Shown here: piece after piece, positions 16,840 to 26,002 of the stretch
How positions within the stretch are numbered: position 1 is the stretch's first letter
Layout: each line of letters begins with the position of its first letter
The notes under the pieces: model-generated
What the model saw: only the letters and a program-made list of their open reading frames with translations
The model's database searches: none
What the model was told of the DNA's origin: nothing
Made by a program: the position numbers and the translations under genes
Assembly: GCA_965228625.1 (NCBI GenBank)
Contig: OZ245829.1
Location: forward strand, 3,162,001-3,226,000
Source of the DNA: UBA2767 sp965228625
GTDB taxonomy: Bacteria; Pseudomonadota; Alphaproteobacteria; Rhizobiales; Methyloligellaceae
Direction of reading: 5' to 3'
Length of the DNA stretch: 64,000 nucleotides

Positions 16840-17472
16840 ATGGACAAAGGGGCAAGGCAAGAGCGGCGCAATCAGGAGCGGCAATGCGCGGTAACACGCG
16901 AGAGCGCCGCGCCGGAAGACCTTTTGCGCTTCGCCCTGGGACCGGATCGCGCGGTCGTGCCCGACCTCAAGGCACGTCTGCCCGGGCGCGGCGTCTGGGT
17001 CGGCTGCGCGCGTGACACTGTCCAAAAAGCCGTTTCATCCGGCGCATTCGCCCGCGCGTTCAAGCGTGCCGTCCAGGCACCGGACGACCTGGCGGAGCAG
17101 GTCGACCACCTGCTCGAGCGGGCCGCGTTGCAACGTCTGAGCCTCGCGAACAAGGCCGGGCTTGTCATTTGTGGATTTGATAAGGTATCTCAAGCCGTGC
17201 GGAATGGTCCGGTGACGCTTTTGCACGCCGAGGATGCGGCCGCGGACGGTTGCCGCAAGCTCGACCGCCTCCAATACGCCACTGCGGACGGAACTGCGCC
17301 GGCGCCGGCAGCGCTCAGGCTTTTTAACGCTGAACAATTGAGTTTGGCATTAGGCCGTCCAAATGTGGTACATGCTGCAGTCAAGCAAGGTGGGCCAAGC
17401 CGTAAGTTCTTGGAATCTGTTGCGCGCCTGGGAAAATTCCGGGCTGGAAGCGCAATACATGCCGCGGCGTAG
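16840..17472 (+). CDS. YlxR-family RNA-binding protein (DUF448) with L7Ae-like C-terminus
   Basis: A 210-residue protein with an N-terminal YlxR domain. Its usual CxxxR signature is QCAVTRE (residues 15-21), followed by a long basic core with LPGRGVWVGCARDTVQKAV. The second half resembles the L7Ae/ribosomal L7Ae-like RNA-binding fold (LANKAGLVICGFDKVSQAV, then VTLLHAEDAAADG). YlxR proteins sit between nusA and infB in most bacteria and are thought to act on RNA, with links to RNase P in Firmicutes. The ATG at 16840 is the likely start; an open frame upstream overlaps nusA. Confidence 0.88.
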   Translation: MDKGARQERRNQERQCAVTRESAAPEDLLRFALGPDRAVVPDLKARLPGRGVWVGCARDTVQKAVSSGAFARAFKRAVQAPDDLAEQVDHLLERAALQRLSLANKAGLVICGFDKVSQAVRNGPVTLLHAEDAAADGCRKLDRLQYATADGTAPAPAALRLFNAEQLSLALGRPNVVHAAVKQGGPSRKFLESVARLGKFRAGSAIHAAA

Positions 17473-17493
17473 CGGTTGAAACGTGGAAGTAGT

Positions 17494-19983
17494 ATGAGCG
17501 AGACAAAAGAGACCGGCGACAAGACCATTCGCGGTTCGCGGACGATGACGCTTAACCTGAAGCGGACCGTCGATGCTGGCCATGTGCGCCAGAACTTCAG
17601 TCACGGCCGGTCGAAGTCGGTCCTGGTCGAGAAGAAGAAGAAGCGGACCATTACGACGGCGCGGGACAAGTCGGAAGCCGATGCGGCGCCGCAGGACGCG
17701 CAGGCTCCGGCGACAGCACCTGCAAAAGGCAAGGCTTCGGGCGATTCCATTCGCCAATTGTCCGCGGAAGAGCAGAGTGCGCGGGAGCGCGCCCTGAGCG
17801 AAGCCAAGACGCGCGACGCCGAAGAGCAGGAGCGCCGCGCGCGCGAAGAGGAAGAGCGCAAGAAAGAAGAGGCGCGCCGCAAGGAGGAGGAGGCCAAAGC
17901 GCCGCCGCCGCAGGAGGTCAAGGCCGAGGTGGCCGCCGAAGCGAAGGCCGAGGCCCTGCGCAAATCCGAAGAGACGGGCACGCGCCGCCGTGCCGATGCA
18001 CCCGAGCCGGCAAAGCCGAAGAAAGAAGAAACCCGGACGAAAAAGGGGCGGGAAGATGCGCGCGCGCCGAAGCGCCGCGGCGAGCCCCGACGCGTGCGCG
18101 GCAAGCTCACCATCACGAACGCGCTGGACGATGAACAACGCCAACGCAGCCTTGCCTCGTTGCGCCGGCGCCAGGAGCGTCAGAAGAAGAAGGTCTCATC
18201 CCTGCCTGACAGCGGGCAGAAGATCTCCCGCGAGGTCACGGTTCCGGAAGCCATCACCATCCAGGAACTCGCCAACCGGATGGCCGAACGCGCCGCCGAC
18301 GTCATCAAGTTCCTGATGAGCCAGGGACAGATGCACAAGATCAACGATCTGATCGACGCGGACTCCGCCCAGCTCATTGCCGAGGAATTCGGCCATACCG
18401 TCAAGCGCGTATCGGAGGCCGACGTTGAAGAGGGCTTCATCGGCGAGGAAGACGATCCGGACACGTTGAAACCGCGGGCGCCCGTGGTCACGGTCATGGG
18501 TCACGTCGATCACGGAAAGACATCACTGCTCGACGCTCTGCGCGAGTCCAACGTGGTTGCCGGCGAGGCTGGCGGCATTACGCAGCATATCGGCGCCTAT
18601 CAGGTGAACACGCCGGGTGGCCAGAAGGTCACCTTCATCGACACACCGGGCCATGCGGCGTTTACCGCGATGCGCGCCAGGGGCGCGAAGGTCACGGATA
18701 TCGTCATTCTCGTCGTGGCGGCGGATGACGGCGTCATGCCGCAGACCATCGAAGCCATCAACCATGCAAAGGCGGCCGAGGTGCCGCTGATCGTTGCCAT
18801 CAACAAGATCGACAAGCCGGACGCAGATCCGAACCGCGTGCGCACGGACCTGCTTCAGCATGAGGTTCTTGTCGAGAGCATGAGTGGTGACGTGCTGGAA
18901 GTCGAGGTCTCGGCGATCGAGAAGACCAATCTCGACAAGTTGCTGGAAGCAGTCTCCCTGCAGGCGGAACTGCTCGAACTCAAGGCCAATCCGGACAGGG
19001 CCGCCGAGGGCGTCGTCATCGAGGCGAAGCTCGAACGGGGCCGCGGGCCGGTCGCAACCGTTCTGGTCCAGCGCGGGACACTGAATGTCGGCGACATTAT
19101 CGTGGCCGGCTCCGCCTGGGGCAAGGTTCGGGCGCTGATCGGCGATACCGGCGATCAGCAGGACAGTGCCGGTCCGTCCGTGCCCGTCGAGGTCCTCGGT
19201 TTCGACAGCGCACCGGAGGCCGGCGACCAGTTCGCCGTTGTCGCCACCGAAGCGCGTGCCCGCGAGATCACGTCGTATCGTGACCGCAAGCACCGCGATG
19301 TACGCGCAGCAGGCGCCGGCATGCGCGGATCGCTCGAACAGATGATGAGCGACCTGAAGGAAGGCTCCATCAAGGAGTTTCCGTTGCTTATCAAAAGCGA
19401 TGTGCAAGGATCTTCCGAGGCAATCAACGCGGCGCTGAAGAACCTCGGCAATGAAGAGGTGCAGGCGCGCCTCGTCCATTCCGGCGTCGGCGGGATCACG
19501 GAGTCCGACATCACGCTGGCCGCCGCGTCGAACGCGCCGGTGATCGGATTTAATGTGCGCGCCAACTCGCAGGCCAGAGAAGCGGCTGAACAGGCCGGCA
19601 TCGAGATCCGGTACTACGCCGTGATCTATGACCTGATCGACGATGTGCGCGCGACCATGTCCGGCATGCTCGACCCGACCCTGCGCGAGACGTTCCTCGG
19701 CAATGCCGAAATACTTGAAGTGTTCAACGTTTCAAAGGTCGGCCGCGTCGCGGGGTGCCGGGTTACCGAAGGCAAGGTCGAGCGCGGCGCCAATGTCCGG
19801 CTTGTTCGTGACAACGTGGTTATTCACGAAGGCAAACTCAGCACCCTCAAGCGCTTCAAGGACGAGGTGAACGAGGTTCCGGCCGGACAGGAATGCGGCA
19901 TGGGATTTGAGAATTACCAGGACCTCAAGCAGGGCGACACGATCGAGTGCTTCACCGTCGAGGAGATCCAGCGCACCCTCTAG
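17494..19983 (+). CDS. infB: Translation initiation factor IF-2
   Basis: IF-2 is the GTPase that places initiator tRNA on the ribosome. From ATG 17494 (preceded by GGAAG) the protein has 829 residues. An IF2_assoc segment is followed by a long charged, Ala/Glu/Lys-rich low-complexity region (about residues 50-215) typical of alphaproteobacteria. The IF2_N domain is at about 250-300. The GTPase domain begins with G1 GHVDHGKTS at about residue 337 and continues through DTPGHAAFT and NKIDKPDADP. Domains II, III and IV end at FTVEEIQRTL. It is the main gene of the rimP-truB operon. Confidence 0.97.
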   Translation: MSETKETGDKTIRGSRTMTLNLKRTVDAGHVRQNFSHGRSKSVLVEKKKKRTITTARDKSEADAAPQDAQAPATAPAKGKASGDSIRQLSAEEQSARERALSEAKTRDAEEQERRAREEEERKKEEARRKEEEAKAPPPQEVKAEVAAEAKAEALRKSEETGTRRRADAPEPAKPKKEETRTKKGREDARAPKRRGEPRRVRGKLTITNALDDEQRQRSLASLRRRQERQKKKVSSLPDSGQKISREVTVPEAITIQELANRMAERAADVIKFLMSQGQMHKINDLIDADSAQLIAEEFGHTVKRVSEADVEEGFIGEEDDPDTLKPRAPVVTVMGHVDHGKTSLLDALRESNVVAGEAGGITQHIGAYQVNTPGGQKVTFIDTPGHAAFTAMRARGAKVTDIVILVVAADDGVMPQTIEAINHAKAAEVPLIVAINKIDKPDADPNRVRTDLLQHEVLVESMSGDVLEVEVSAIEKTNLDKLLEAVSLQAELLELKANPDRAAEGVVIEAKLERGRGPVATVLVQRGTLNVGDIIVAGSAWGKVRALIGDTGDQQDSAGPSVPVEVLGFDSAPEAGDQFAVVATEARAREITSYRDRKHRDVRAAGAGMRGSLEQMMSDLKEGSIKEFPLLIKSDVQGSSEAINAALKNLGNEEVQARLVHSGVGGITESDITLAAASNAPVIGFNVRANSQAREAAEQAGIEIRYYAVIYDLIDDVRATMSGMLDPTLRETFLGNAEILEVFNVSKVGRVAGCRVTEGKVERGANVRLVRDNVVIHEGKLSTLKRFKDEVNEVPAGQECGMGFENYQDLKQGDTIECFTVEEIQRTL

Positions 19984-20054
19984 TCCCCCGGGGGCGTCCA
20001 GACGTCGTAGACGGGCGGCCTTCGCGACCGTTCCGCTGAAAACCAGGTTCACGC

Positions 20055-20441
20055 ATGTCAAAAGGCCATGGCACCAAGGCCCCGAGCCAAAGGCAGTTGC
20101 GCGTCGGCGAGACAATGCGCAAGGCCTTGTCCGAGCTGTTTCTGAAACACGAGATCGTCGATCCGGATCTTGCGGGCGTGGTCATGACCGTGTCGGAAGT
20201 ACGCATGTCGCCGGATCTGAAGAATGCGACGGTCTTCTTTCTGCCGTTGGGTGGGGACAAGCAGGACAAGGTCACGGCCGCCCTTCACCGCCACAAGCGG
20301 CATATCCGGGGCGAGCTGGCGCGCCTTGTGTCCCTGCGCTACATGCCTGACCTCACATTCGAGCTTGATCCGACCTTCGACCAGGCCGGGCGCATGGACC
20401 AATTGCTGCGCTCGCCGGAGGTTGCGCGGGACATTGAATAG
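20055..20441 (+). CDS. rbfA: Ribosome-binding factor A
   Basis: RbfA binds the 30S subunit during late 16S maturation and is important in the cold. The 128-residue protein has the single KH-like RbfA domain: RQLRVGETMRKALSELFLKH near the start and VSEVRMSPDLKNATVFFLPLG in the middle, with FELDPTFDQAGRMDQLL near the end. ATG start 71 bases after infB. Normal length, operon position standard. Confidence 0.96.
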   Translation: MSKGHGTKAPSQRQLRVGETMRKALSELFLKHEIVDPDLAGVVMTVSEVRMSPDLKNATVFFLPLGGDKQDKVTAALHRHKRHIRGELARLVSLRYMPDLTFELDPTFDQAGRMDQLLRSPEVARDIE

Positions 20442-20476
20442 GCTCTAACGGTCCCAGACGGAGTTGCCTTGAGAGA

Positions 20477-21403
20477 ATGGCGAGACGACGCAAAGGCAGA
20501 CCGGTTCACGGGTGGCTCATTCTGGACAAGCCGGGCGGTTTGACCTCGACGGAAGCCGTCAGCCGCGTCAAAAGAATGTTCAATGCGGCGAAGGCGGGAC
20601 ATGCGGGGACCCTCGATCCCCTTGCCGACGGCGTTCTCCCGATTGCGCTTGGCGAAGCTACCAAGACCGTTCCGTACGTTGTGGACGGGCGCAAGGGGTA
20701 CCGTTTCACGGTGCGATGGGGCGCGGAAACCGATACCGACGATATTGAAGGCTCGGAGCTTGAGACAAGCGACATGCGACCGTCGCGCGAACAGGTCGTG
20801 CAGGTTCTGCCCGAATTCTCCGGCGAGATCGAGCAGGTACCGCCCCGATTCTCGGCCATTAAGGTGGATGGCGCACGCGCCTATGATCTTGCGCGCGAGG
20901 GCGGTGACTTCGAACTCAAGGCACGCACCGTGCGCGTGGACCGGCTCGAAGTCGTCGATATGCCGGACGCCGATCATTGCGTTTTCGATGCGGAGTGCGG
21001 AAAAGGCACCTATGTGCGGGCGCTTGCGCGCGATATCGGGCGCCGCCTCGGTACGCTCGGACACATCGAAGAACTGCGCCGGACCCGGGTCGGCCCGTTC
21101 ACCGAAAAGGCCACAATTTCTCTGGATAAACTTGAGGAGTTGAGCCATAGTGCCGCCGGCCAAGAAGGGCTTGATGCCGTATTGCATCCCGTGGAGACCG
21201 CGCTGGACGACATCCCGGCGCTGGCCGTAAGCGGTGACGATGCGGCAAGGCTTGCCAGGGGCCAGGCCGTGCTGTTGCGCGGTCGCGATGCCCCGGTCAT
21301 CAGCGGGCCCGTCTATGCGACGTCACGGGGACATCTCGTGGCACTTGGCGAAGTCAAACGCGGTGAGTTGTGGCCGAAACGCGTGTTCAACCTGAACGGC
21401 TGA
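20477..21403 (+). CDS. truB: tRNA pseudouridine(55) synthase
   Basis: TruB isomerizes U55 in the T-loop of tRNA. The 308-residue protein starts with the conserved HGWLILDKPGGLTST, and the catalytic Asp47 lies in GHAGTLDPLADGVLPIALG. A second conserved block, PPRFSAIKVDGARAYDLAREG, follows, then the C-terminal PUA-like domain. The gene follows rbfA by 35 bases and precedes rpsO. Right after its stop a short GC stem followed by TTTTTT (about 21398-21416) may reduce read-through into rpsO. Confidence 0.96.
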   Translation: MARRRKGRPVHGWLILDKPGGLTSTEAVSRVKRMFNAAKAGHAGTLDPLADGVLPIALGEATKTVPYVVDGRKGYRFTVRWGAETDTDDIEGSELETSDMRPSREQVVQVLPEFSGEIEQVPPRFSAIKVDGARAYDLAREGGDFELKARTVRVDRLEVVDMPDADHCVFDAECGKGTYVRALARDIGRRLGTLGHIEELRRTRVGPFTEKATISLDKLEELSHSAAGQEGLDAVLHPVETALDDIPALAVSGDDAARLARGQAVLLRGRDAPVISGPVYATSRGHLVALGEVKRGELWPKRVFNLNG

Positions 21404-21416
21404 GCCGCGTTTTTTC
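21398..21416 (+). terminator. Weak terminator-like element between truB and rpsO
   Basis: CGGC-TGA-GCCG (the loop is the truB stop codon) is followed by CG and six T. The stem is only 4 bp, so full termination is unlikely; partial attenuation of the rpsO/pnp transcripts is possible. Confidence 0.35.
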
Positions 21417-21442
21417 GAATTCAAATGAACAGGAGTTAGACG

Positions 21443-21712
21443 ATGTCGATTGCCGCTGAGCGGAAGAAAGAACTTATTGGCGAGTACGCCACCAACAAAG
21501 GCGACACAGGTTCGCCGGAAGTCCAGGTCGCGATCCTGACCGAACGGATCGCCAATCTGACCGAACATTTCAAAACCCACAAAAAGGACAATCACTCGCG
21601 CCGGGGTCTGCTCAAACTCGTGAGTCAGCGGCGCAGGCTCCTCGATTACGTCAAGACGAAGGATGAGGAGCGTTACAAGAAACTGATTACCAGCCTGGGC
21701 ATTCGCCGTTAG
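21443..21712 (+). CDS. rpsO: 30S ribosomal protein S15
   Basis: S15 binds the central domain of 16S rRNA early in 30S assembly. The 89-residue protein is full-length, with the typical DTGSPEVQVAILTERIANLTEHFK and the basic C-terminal half RRGLLKLVSQRRRLLDYVK. The ATG follows the ribosome binding site AGGAG (21431-21435). Followed by pnp, the usual pair in Proteobacteria. Confidence 0.98.
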   Translation: MSIAAERKKELIGEYATNKGDTGSPEVQVAILTERIANLTEHFKTHKKDNHSRRGLLKLVSQRRRLLDYVKTKDEERYKKLITSLGIRR

Positions 21713-21759
21713 CCCGCGCGATGACGCGCAAAAACGGCTCCCGGGGAATCTGGACGCTT

Positions 21760-21777
21760 CGCCGAAATCCGTCGGCG
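21760..21777. other. Small hairpin in the rpsO-pnp spacer
   Basis: CGCCGA-AATCCG-TCGGCG forms a 6-bp stem, 53 bases before the pnp start codon. In other bacteria pnp mRNA carries a leader hairpin cut by RNase III for autoregulation; this one could serve the same role, which is inference from position only. Confidence 0.35.
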
Positions 21778-21829
21778 GTGCGGTTCCAATATGTTGGTTC
21801 CCCTCGTAAGGAAAGACCGAGAAGATAGA

Positions 21830-23968
21830 ATGTTTGATATCCACAGAGAAGAAATTGAATGGGGCGGCCGCACGCTGACGATTGAGACCGGCCGCATTGC
21901 GCGACAGGCGGATGGTTCCGCACTCGTCCGATATGGCGACACCAGCGTTCTGGCGACCGCCACAGCCGAGCGCGAGCCGCGCGTCGGCATCGACTTTTTC
22001 CCCCTCATGGTCGACTACCGTGAGAAGACATATGCAGCCGGCAAGATTCCCGGCGGTTACTTCAAGCGCGAGGCGCGCCCCTCGGAAAAGGAAACGCTCA
22101 CCTCGCGGCTTATCGACCGTCCCATCCGCCCGCTGTTCGTCGACGGTTTCAAGAACGAGACGCAGGTGCTGATCAGCGTGCTCAGCCATGACATGGAGAA
22201 CGATCCCGACATCGTCGCCATGGTCGCCGCGAGCGCGGCGCTCACGCTCTCCGGCATTCCCTTCATGGGGCCGATCGGGGGTGCGCGTGTCGGATATATC
22301 GATGGCAAATATGCCCTCAATCCCATGCTTGACGAGATGCCCGAGAGCAAGCTCGACCTGGTCGTCGCCGGGACGGGCGATGCCGTGCTGATGGTGGAAT
22401 CGGAAGCCGAGGAGCTGTCCGAAGACGTCATGCTGGGCGCGGTCATGTTCGGCCATGAGCAGATGCAGCCCGTCATCAACGCCATCATCAAGCTGGCCGA
22501 GAAGGCGGCCAAGGAGCCGTGGGACTTCGAAAAGTCCGACAATTCCGAGATGGAAGGCAAAGTCCGCTCGGCGGTCGAAAAGGACCTCGGCGCGGCCTAT
22601 CAGATTGCCGCCAAACTGGAGCGCCAGGACAAGGTCTCCGAGGCCAAGACCAAGGTCAAGGAGGCATTGGTTCCGGAGGATGACGACGGCACGGTTTCGG
22701 GAGAGTTCTCGAATGCCTTCAAGGCGGTCGAAAAGGAGGTCGTGCGCGGGTCGATCCTGGACACATCCAAACGTATCGACGGCCGTGACCTCTCAACGGT
22801 GCGTCCCATCGAGTGCGAGGTCGGCATTCTGCCGCGCACCCACGGCAGCGCGTTGTTCACCCGCGGTGAAACGCAGGCCCTGGTTGTGACCACGCTCGGG
22901 ACCGGCGAGGACGAGCAGTTCGTCGACGCGCTGGAAGGGACCTACAAGGAAACCTTCCTGCTCCATTACAACTTCCCGCCCTATTCGGTCGGCGAAGTGG
23001 GCCGGGTCGGATTCACCGGACGCCGCGAAATCGGTCATGGCAAGCTCGCCTGGCGGGCGCTCCATCCGGTTCTGCCGGATCGCGAGACGTTCCCCTACAC
23101 GTTGCGCGTCGTTTCGGAGATCACAGAGTCGAACGGATCATCGTCCATGGCGTCGGTGTGCGGTGCCTCCCTCGCCATGATGGACGCCGGCGTGCCGCTC
23201 GCACGCCCCGTCGCCGGCATTGCCATGGGCCTCATCAAGGAGGGCGACAAGTTCGCCGTCCTCTCCGACATTCTCGGAGATGAGGACCATCTCGGTGACA
23301 TGGACTTCAAGGTGGCCGGCTCCGAGGAAGGCATCACCTCGCTGCAGATGGACATCAAGATCACCGGCATCACCGAGGAGATCATGAAGGTGGCGCTGGG
23401 CCAGGCCAAGGACGGCCGGATGCACATCCTGGGCGAAATGGCCAAGGCGCTGGGTGAGGCGCGCGACGATCTCGGCGAGCACGCGCCGCGCATCCAGATG
23501 ATCACCATTCCGACCGACAAGATCCGCGACGTGATCGGCACCGGCGGCTCGGTGGTGCGCGGTATCGTCGAGGAAACCGGCGCCAAGATCGACATCAACG
23601 ACGACGGCACGATCAAGGTCGCGTCCAACAGCGCCCAGTCCATCGAGGATGCGCTGAACCGCATCAAGATGATCACCTCCGAGCCGGAGCCCGGCGAGAT
23701 CTATCAGGGTACGGTCGTGAAGACGGTCGATTTCGGAGCGTTCGTCAACTTCTTCGGTCCGAAGGACGGGCTGGTGCACATCTCGCAGCTCGCGCCGCAC
23801 CGGGTCAAGCAGACCACGGACGTGGTCAAGGAAGGCGACAAGGTGTGGGTCAAGCTGCTCGGCTTCGACGACCGCGGAAAGGTGCGCCTTTCCATGAAGG
23901 TGGTCGATCAGGAGACCGGCAAGGAGATCGAGCGCGACGAAGCGGAGGGTGCGAAAGAGGCAAGCTAG
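21830..23968 (+). CDS. pnp: Polyribonucleotide nucleotidyltransferase (PNPase)
   Basis: PNPase is the phosphorolytic 3'-5' exoribonuclease of the degradosome. From ATG 21830 the protein is 712 residues, the usual length. Two RNase PH domains (about 1-230 and 315-550) flank an all-helical segment. The KH domain shows IPTDKIRDVIGTGGSVVRGI, and a C-terminal S1 domain (about 620-690) has YQGTVVKTVDFGAFVNFF. The frame is open 13 codons further upstream without similarity. A strong terminator follows at 23998. Confidence 0.97.
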   Translation: MFDIHREEIEWGGRTLTIETGRIARQADGSALVRYGDTSVLATATAEREPRVGIDFFPLMVDYREKTYAAGKIPGGYFKREARPSEKETLTSRLIDRPIRPLFVDGFKNETQVLISVLSHDMENDPDIVAMVAASAALTLSGIPFMGPIGGARVGYIDGKYALNPMLDEMPESKLDLVVAGTGDAVLMVESEAEELSEDVMLGAVMFGHEQMQPVINAIIKLAEKAAKEPWDFEKSDNSEMEGKVRSAVEKDLGAAYQIAAKLERQDKVSEAKTKVKEALVPEDDDGTVSGEFSNAFKAVEKEVVRGSILDTSKRIDGRDLSTVRPIECEVGILPRTHGSALFTRGETQALVVTTLGTGEDEQFVDALEGTYKETFLLHYNFPPYSVGEVGRVGFTGRREIGHGKLAWRALHPVLPDRETFPYTLRVVSEITESNGSSSMASVCGASLAMMDAGVPLARPVAGIAMGLIKEGDKFAVLSDILGDEDHLGDMDFKVAGSEEGITSLQMDIKITGITEEIMKVALGQAKDGRMHILGEMAKALGEARDDLGEHAPRIQMITIPTDKIRDVIGTGGSVVRGIVEETGAKIDINDDGTIKVASNSAQSIEDALNRIKMITSEPEPGEIYQGTVVKTVDFGAFVNFFGPKDGLVHISQLAPHRVKQTTDVVKEGDKVWVKLLGFDDRGKVRLSMKVVDQETGKEIERDEAEGAKEAS

Positions 23969-23997
23969 CTTTCGCGCACACGATCCGACAAGATAGG

Positions 23998-24025
23998 GCG
24001 GCCCTCATCCGGGGGCCGCTTTTTT
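23998..24025 (+). terminator. Intrinsic terminator after pnp
   Basis: GCGGCCC-TCATCCGG-GGGCCGC forms a perfect 7-bp GC stem followed by TTTTTT. It closes the rpsO-pnp transcript and separates it from the alcohol dehydrogenase gene, whose start codon lies 22 bases downstream. Confidence 0.9.
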
Positions 24026-24047
24026 CGTATTTACCGGGGAAAATGTC

Positions 24048-25082
24048 ATGAAGGGTGTGGTTTTTACCGGCGGCCGAAAGCTCGAGTTCCGGGATTTTCC
24101 CGATCCGGAACCGAGCGAGGATGATGTCGTCATCGAGATCAAGGCGTCCGGCATGTGCGGCAGCGATCTGCACGTCTATCGCTCGGACGATCCCGGGCTG
24201 GTCGGGCAGGTTATCGCCGGGCACGAGCCGTGCGGTGTCGTGCTGGAGCGTGGCGCATCGGTTCCCGAGCGCGTCGCGCCCATAGGGGCCCGCGTCATGG
24301 TCCACCATTATGACGGCTGCCGCACCTGTTCGAACTGCATGTCCGGTTGGACCCAGCTCTGCGACGAGGGGTCGGTGGTCTACGGCAAGACCGGCCACGG
24401 GGCGCATGCGCGCTACATGAAAGTGCCGGCGCGCACGCTCGTTTCGCTGCCCGAAAGCCTGAGCTTCACGACGGGCGCCGCGATCTCCTGCGGCACCGGA
24501 ACGGCCTTTGGCGCCATCGAACGCATGGAACTGCGCGGCGGGGCGACCCTTGCGGTGTTCGGTCAGGGGCCCGTCGGCTTGAGCGCCACCATGTTGGGCG
24601 CGGCCATGGGCGCGCGCGTGATCGCGGTCGATGTTGTCGACGACCGGCTTGAGCGGGCCAAGGCGTTCGGCGCCGAGGCGATTGTCAACGCCGGCAGCGA
24701 TGATCCCGTCGCCGCGATCCATGACCTCACGGGTGGCGGCGCGGACTACGGGATTGAATGCTCCGGCGTGCCGGATGCGTCTGCCGCCGCTGTGAAGTCA
24801 ATGCGCACCTGGGGCACGGTGTGCTTTGTCGGCATGGGGTCCAAACCCGCAACCTACGACGTGACCAACGATATCATTCGCAAGCAGCTCACCCTGCTAG
24901 GATCATGGACGTTCAGCGCCGCCGGTCAGCGCGACTGCGCCGCCTTCGTCGCAGAGCGCAATCTCCCCGTCGATGAGCTTTTCACCCACAGCTTCGCACT
25001 CGATGAGGCGAGAGCGGCCTACGAGCTGTTCGATACCCAGACCACGGGGAAGGCTGTGATTCTCCCGGGCGGTCAAAACTAG
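24048..25082 (+). CDS. Zinc-dependent alcohol dehydrogenase (MDR superfamily)
   Basis: A 344-residue zinc dehydrogenase. The catalytic zinc site shows as CGSDLH (Cys37) and GHEPCG; the structural zinc site keeps four cysteines in CRTCSNCMSGWTQLC. The Rossmann fold is VFGQGPVGLSATMLG, followed by DVVDDRLERAKAFGA, whose acidic residue after the second strand favours NAD over NADP. The substrate is unknown; polyol, threonine or alcohol dehydrogenases all belong here. It starts shortly after the pnp terminator, so it has its own promoter or depends on read-through. Its stop overlaps the stop of convergent murI by two bases. Confidence 0.87.
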   Translation: MKGVVFTGGRKLEFRDFPDPEPSEDDVVIEIKASGMCGSDLHVYRSDDPGLVGQVIAGHEPCGVVLERGASVPERVAPIGARVMVHHYDGCRTCSNCMSGWTQLCDEGSVVYGKTGHGAHARYMKVPARTLVSLPESLSFTTGAAISCGTGTAFGAIERMELRGGATLAVFGQGPVGLSATMLGAAMGARVIAVDVVDDRLERAKAFGAEAIVNAGSDDPVAAIHDLTGGGADYGIECSGVPDASAAAVKSMRTWGTVCFVGMGSKPATYDVTNDIIRKQLTLLGSWTFSAAGQRDCAAFVAERNLPVDELFTHSFALDEARAAYELFDTQTTGKAVILPGGQN

Positions 25083-25927
25083 TCTGCCGGCTCGAACTTC
25101 TGCGGCTCGGGCCAGAAAATCTCCAGAGAGTGCTCGACTCCGCGCGGGTCGCCGGTGGTCAGCAGGGACGGCCGCGTTGTGCCTCGCGGCTGCGTCACGT
25201 AGCGCGTGTGGCGGGTGAGATAGTCCTCGAGGCTGTCCGCTACGACCTTCGGCTGGCTCAGGATCCGCGTCGACGGGGGCAGGTGGCGCACGAACAGATG
25301 CTCGATCAGCGGGTAATGGGTGCAGCCGAGAATGACCGTTTCGGGCGGTTTGCCCTGCGTGCGTTGAAGAAGCGTGGCGATGTAGGCGTTGACCATCTCG
25401 TCCAGCTCCGCCTCGGCGCGGGCCGCCTCGATGGCCCCGGCGAGCTCCGGGCAATCCTGTTCGATCACCGTGACCTTGGGACAGCGCTTCCGGATTTCTT
25501 CGCGGTAGACACCGCTGTCGATGGTGCGCCGGGTGCCGAACACGGCAATCGTGTCGGTGTTGTATTTCTGCGGGTATTGCGGCGCGGTCACGGCCCAGGG
25601 GGTCTGCGTCGCGGCTTCCACCATCGGTGCCACGACGCCGAGAAGGTTGTGCCCCTCATAGCCGGCATCGGGAAGCCATTGCTGCTGCAGCGTCCGGCAG
25701 GCGATCGCCGTTGCCGTGTTGCAGGCGAGCAGAACCAGCCGGCATCCCTGGCCGTAGAGCCGCTCCACGCCTTCGCGGGTCAGGGCAACGATGTCTTCGG
25801 ACGGCCGGTTGCCGTAAGGCGCGTTGGCATGATCTCCCAGATACACGAAATGCTGTTGCGGGAACCGCTCGACCAGCGCGCGGCATACGGTCAGCCCGCC
25901 ATGGCCAGAATCGAAGAGCCCAATCAT
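25079..25927 (-). CDS. murI: Glutamate racemase
   Basis: MurI makes D-glutamate for peptidoglycan. The 282-residue protein has both catalytic cysteines: Cys69 in LLACNTATA and the second in VILGCTHYPLIEHL near residue 203; the N-terminal IGLFDSGHGGLTV is also standard. It is convergent with the alcohol dehydrogenase, overlapping at the stop codons. fabI lies upstream on the same strand, 75 bases away, and could share a transcript. Normal length. Confidence 0.94.
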   Translation of the reverse strand: MIGLFDSGHGGLTVCRALVERFPQQHFVYLGDHANAPYGNRPSEDIVALTREGVERLYGQGCRLVLLACNTATAIACRTLQQQWLPDAGYEGHNLLGVVAPMVEAATQTPWAVTAPQYPQKYNTDTIAVFGTRRTIDSGVYREEIRKRCPKVTVIEQDCPELAGAIEAARAEAELDEMVNAYIATLLQRTQGKPPETVILGCTHYPLIEHLFVRHLPPSTRILSQPKVVADSLEDYLTRHTRYVTQPRGTTRPSLLTTGDPRGVEHSLEIFWPEPQKFEPAD

Positions 25928-26002
25928 GGTGCTGCGTTTCTCGTCTGTTCGCGCGTCCGCCGTCCGGTTCCCGACCGGCGTATACGCGCCTTGGGACGCG
26001 GG

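Noticed and set aside
14853..16871. Very long open frame on the minus strand opposite nusA
   Set aside because: It is the antisense of nusA; the composition is dominated by Leu/Arg/Asp as expected from reversed GC-rich codons, with no recognizable domain.
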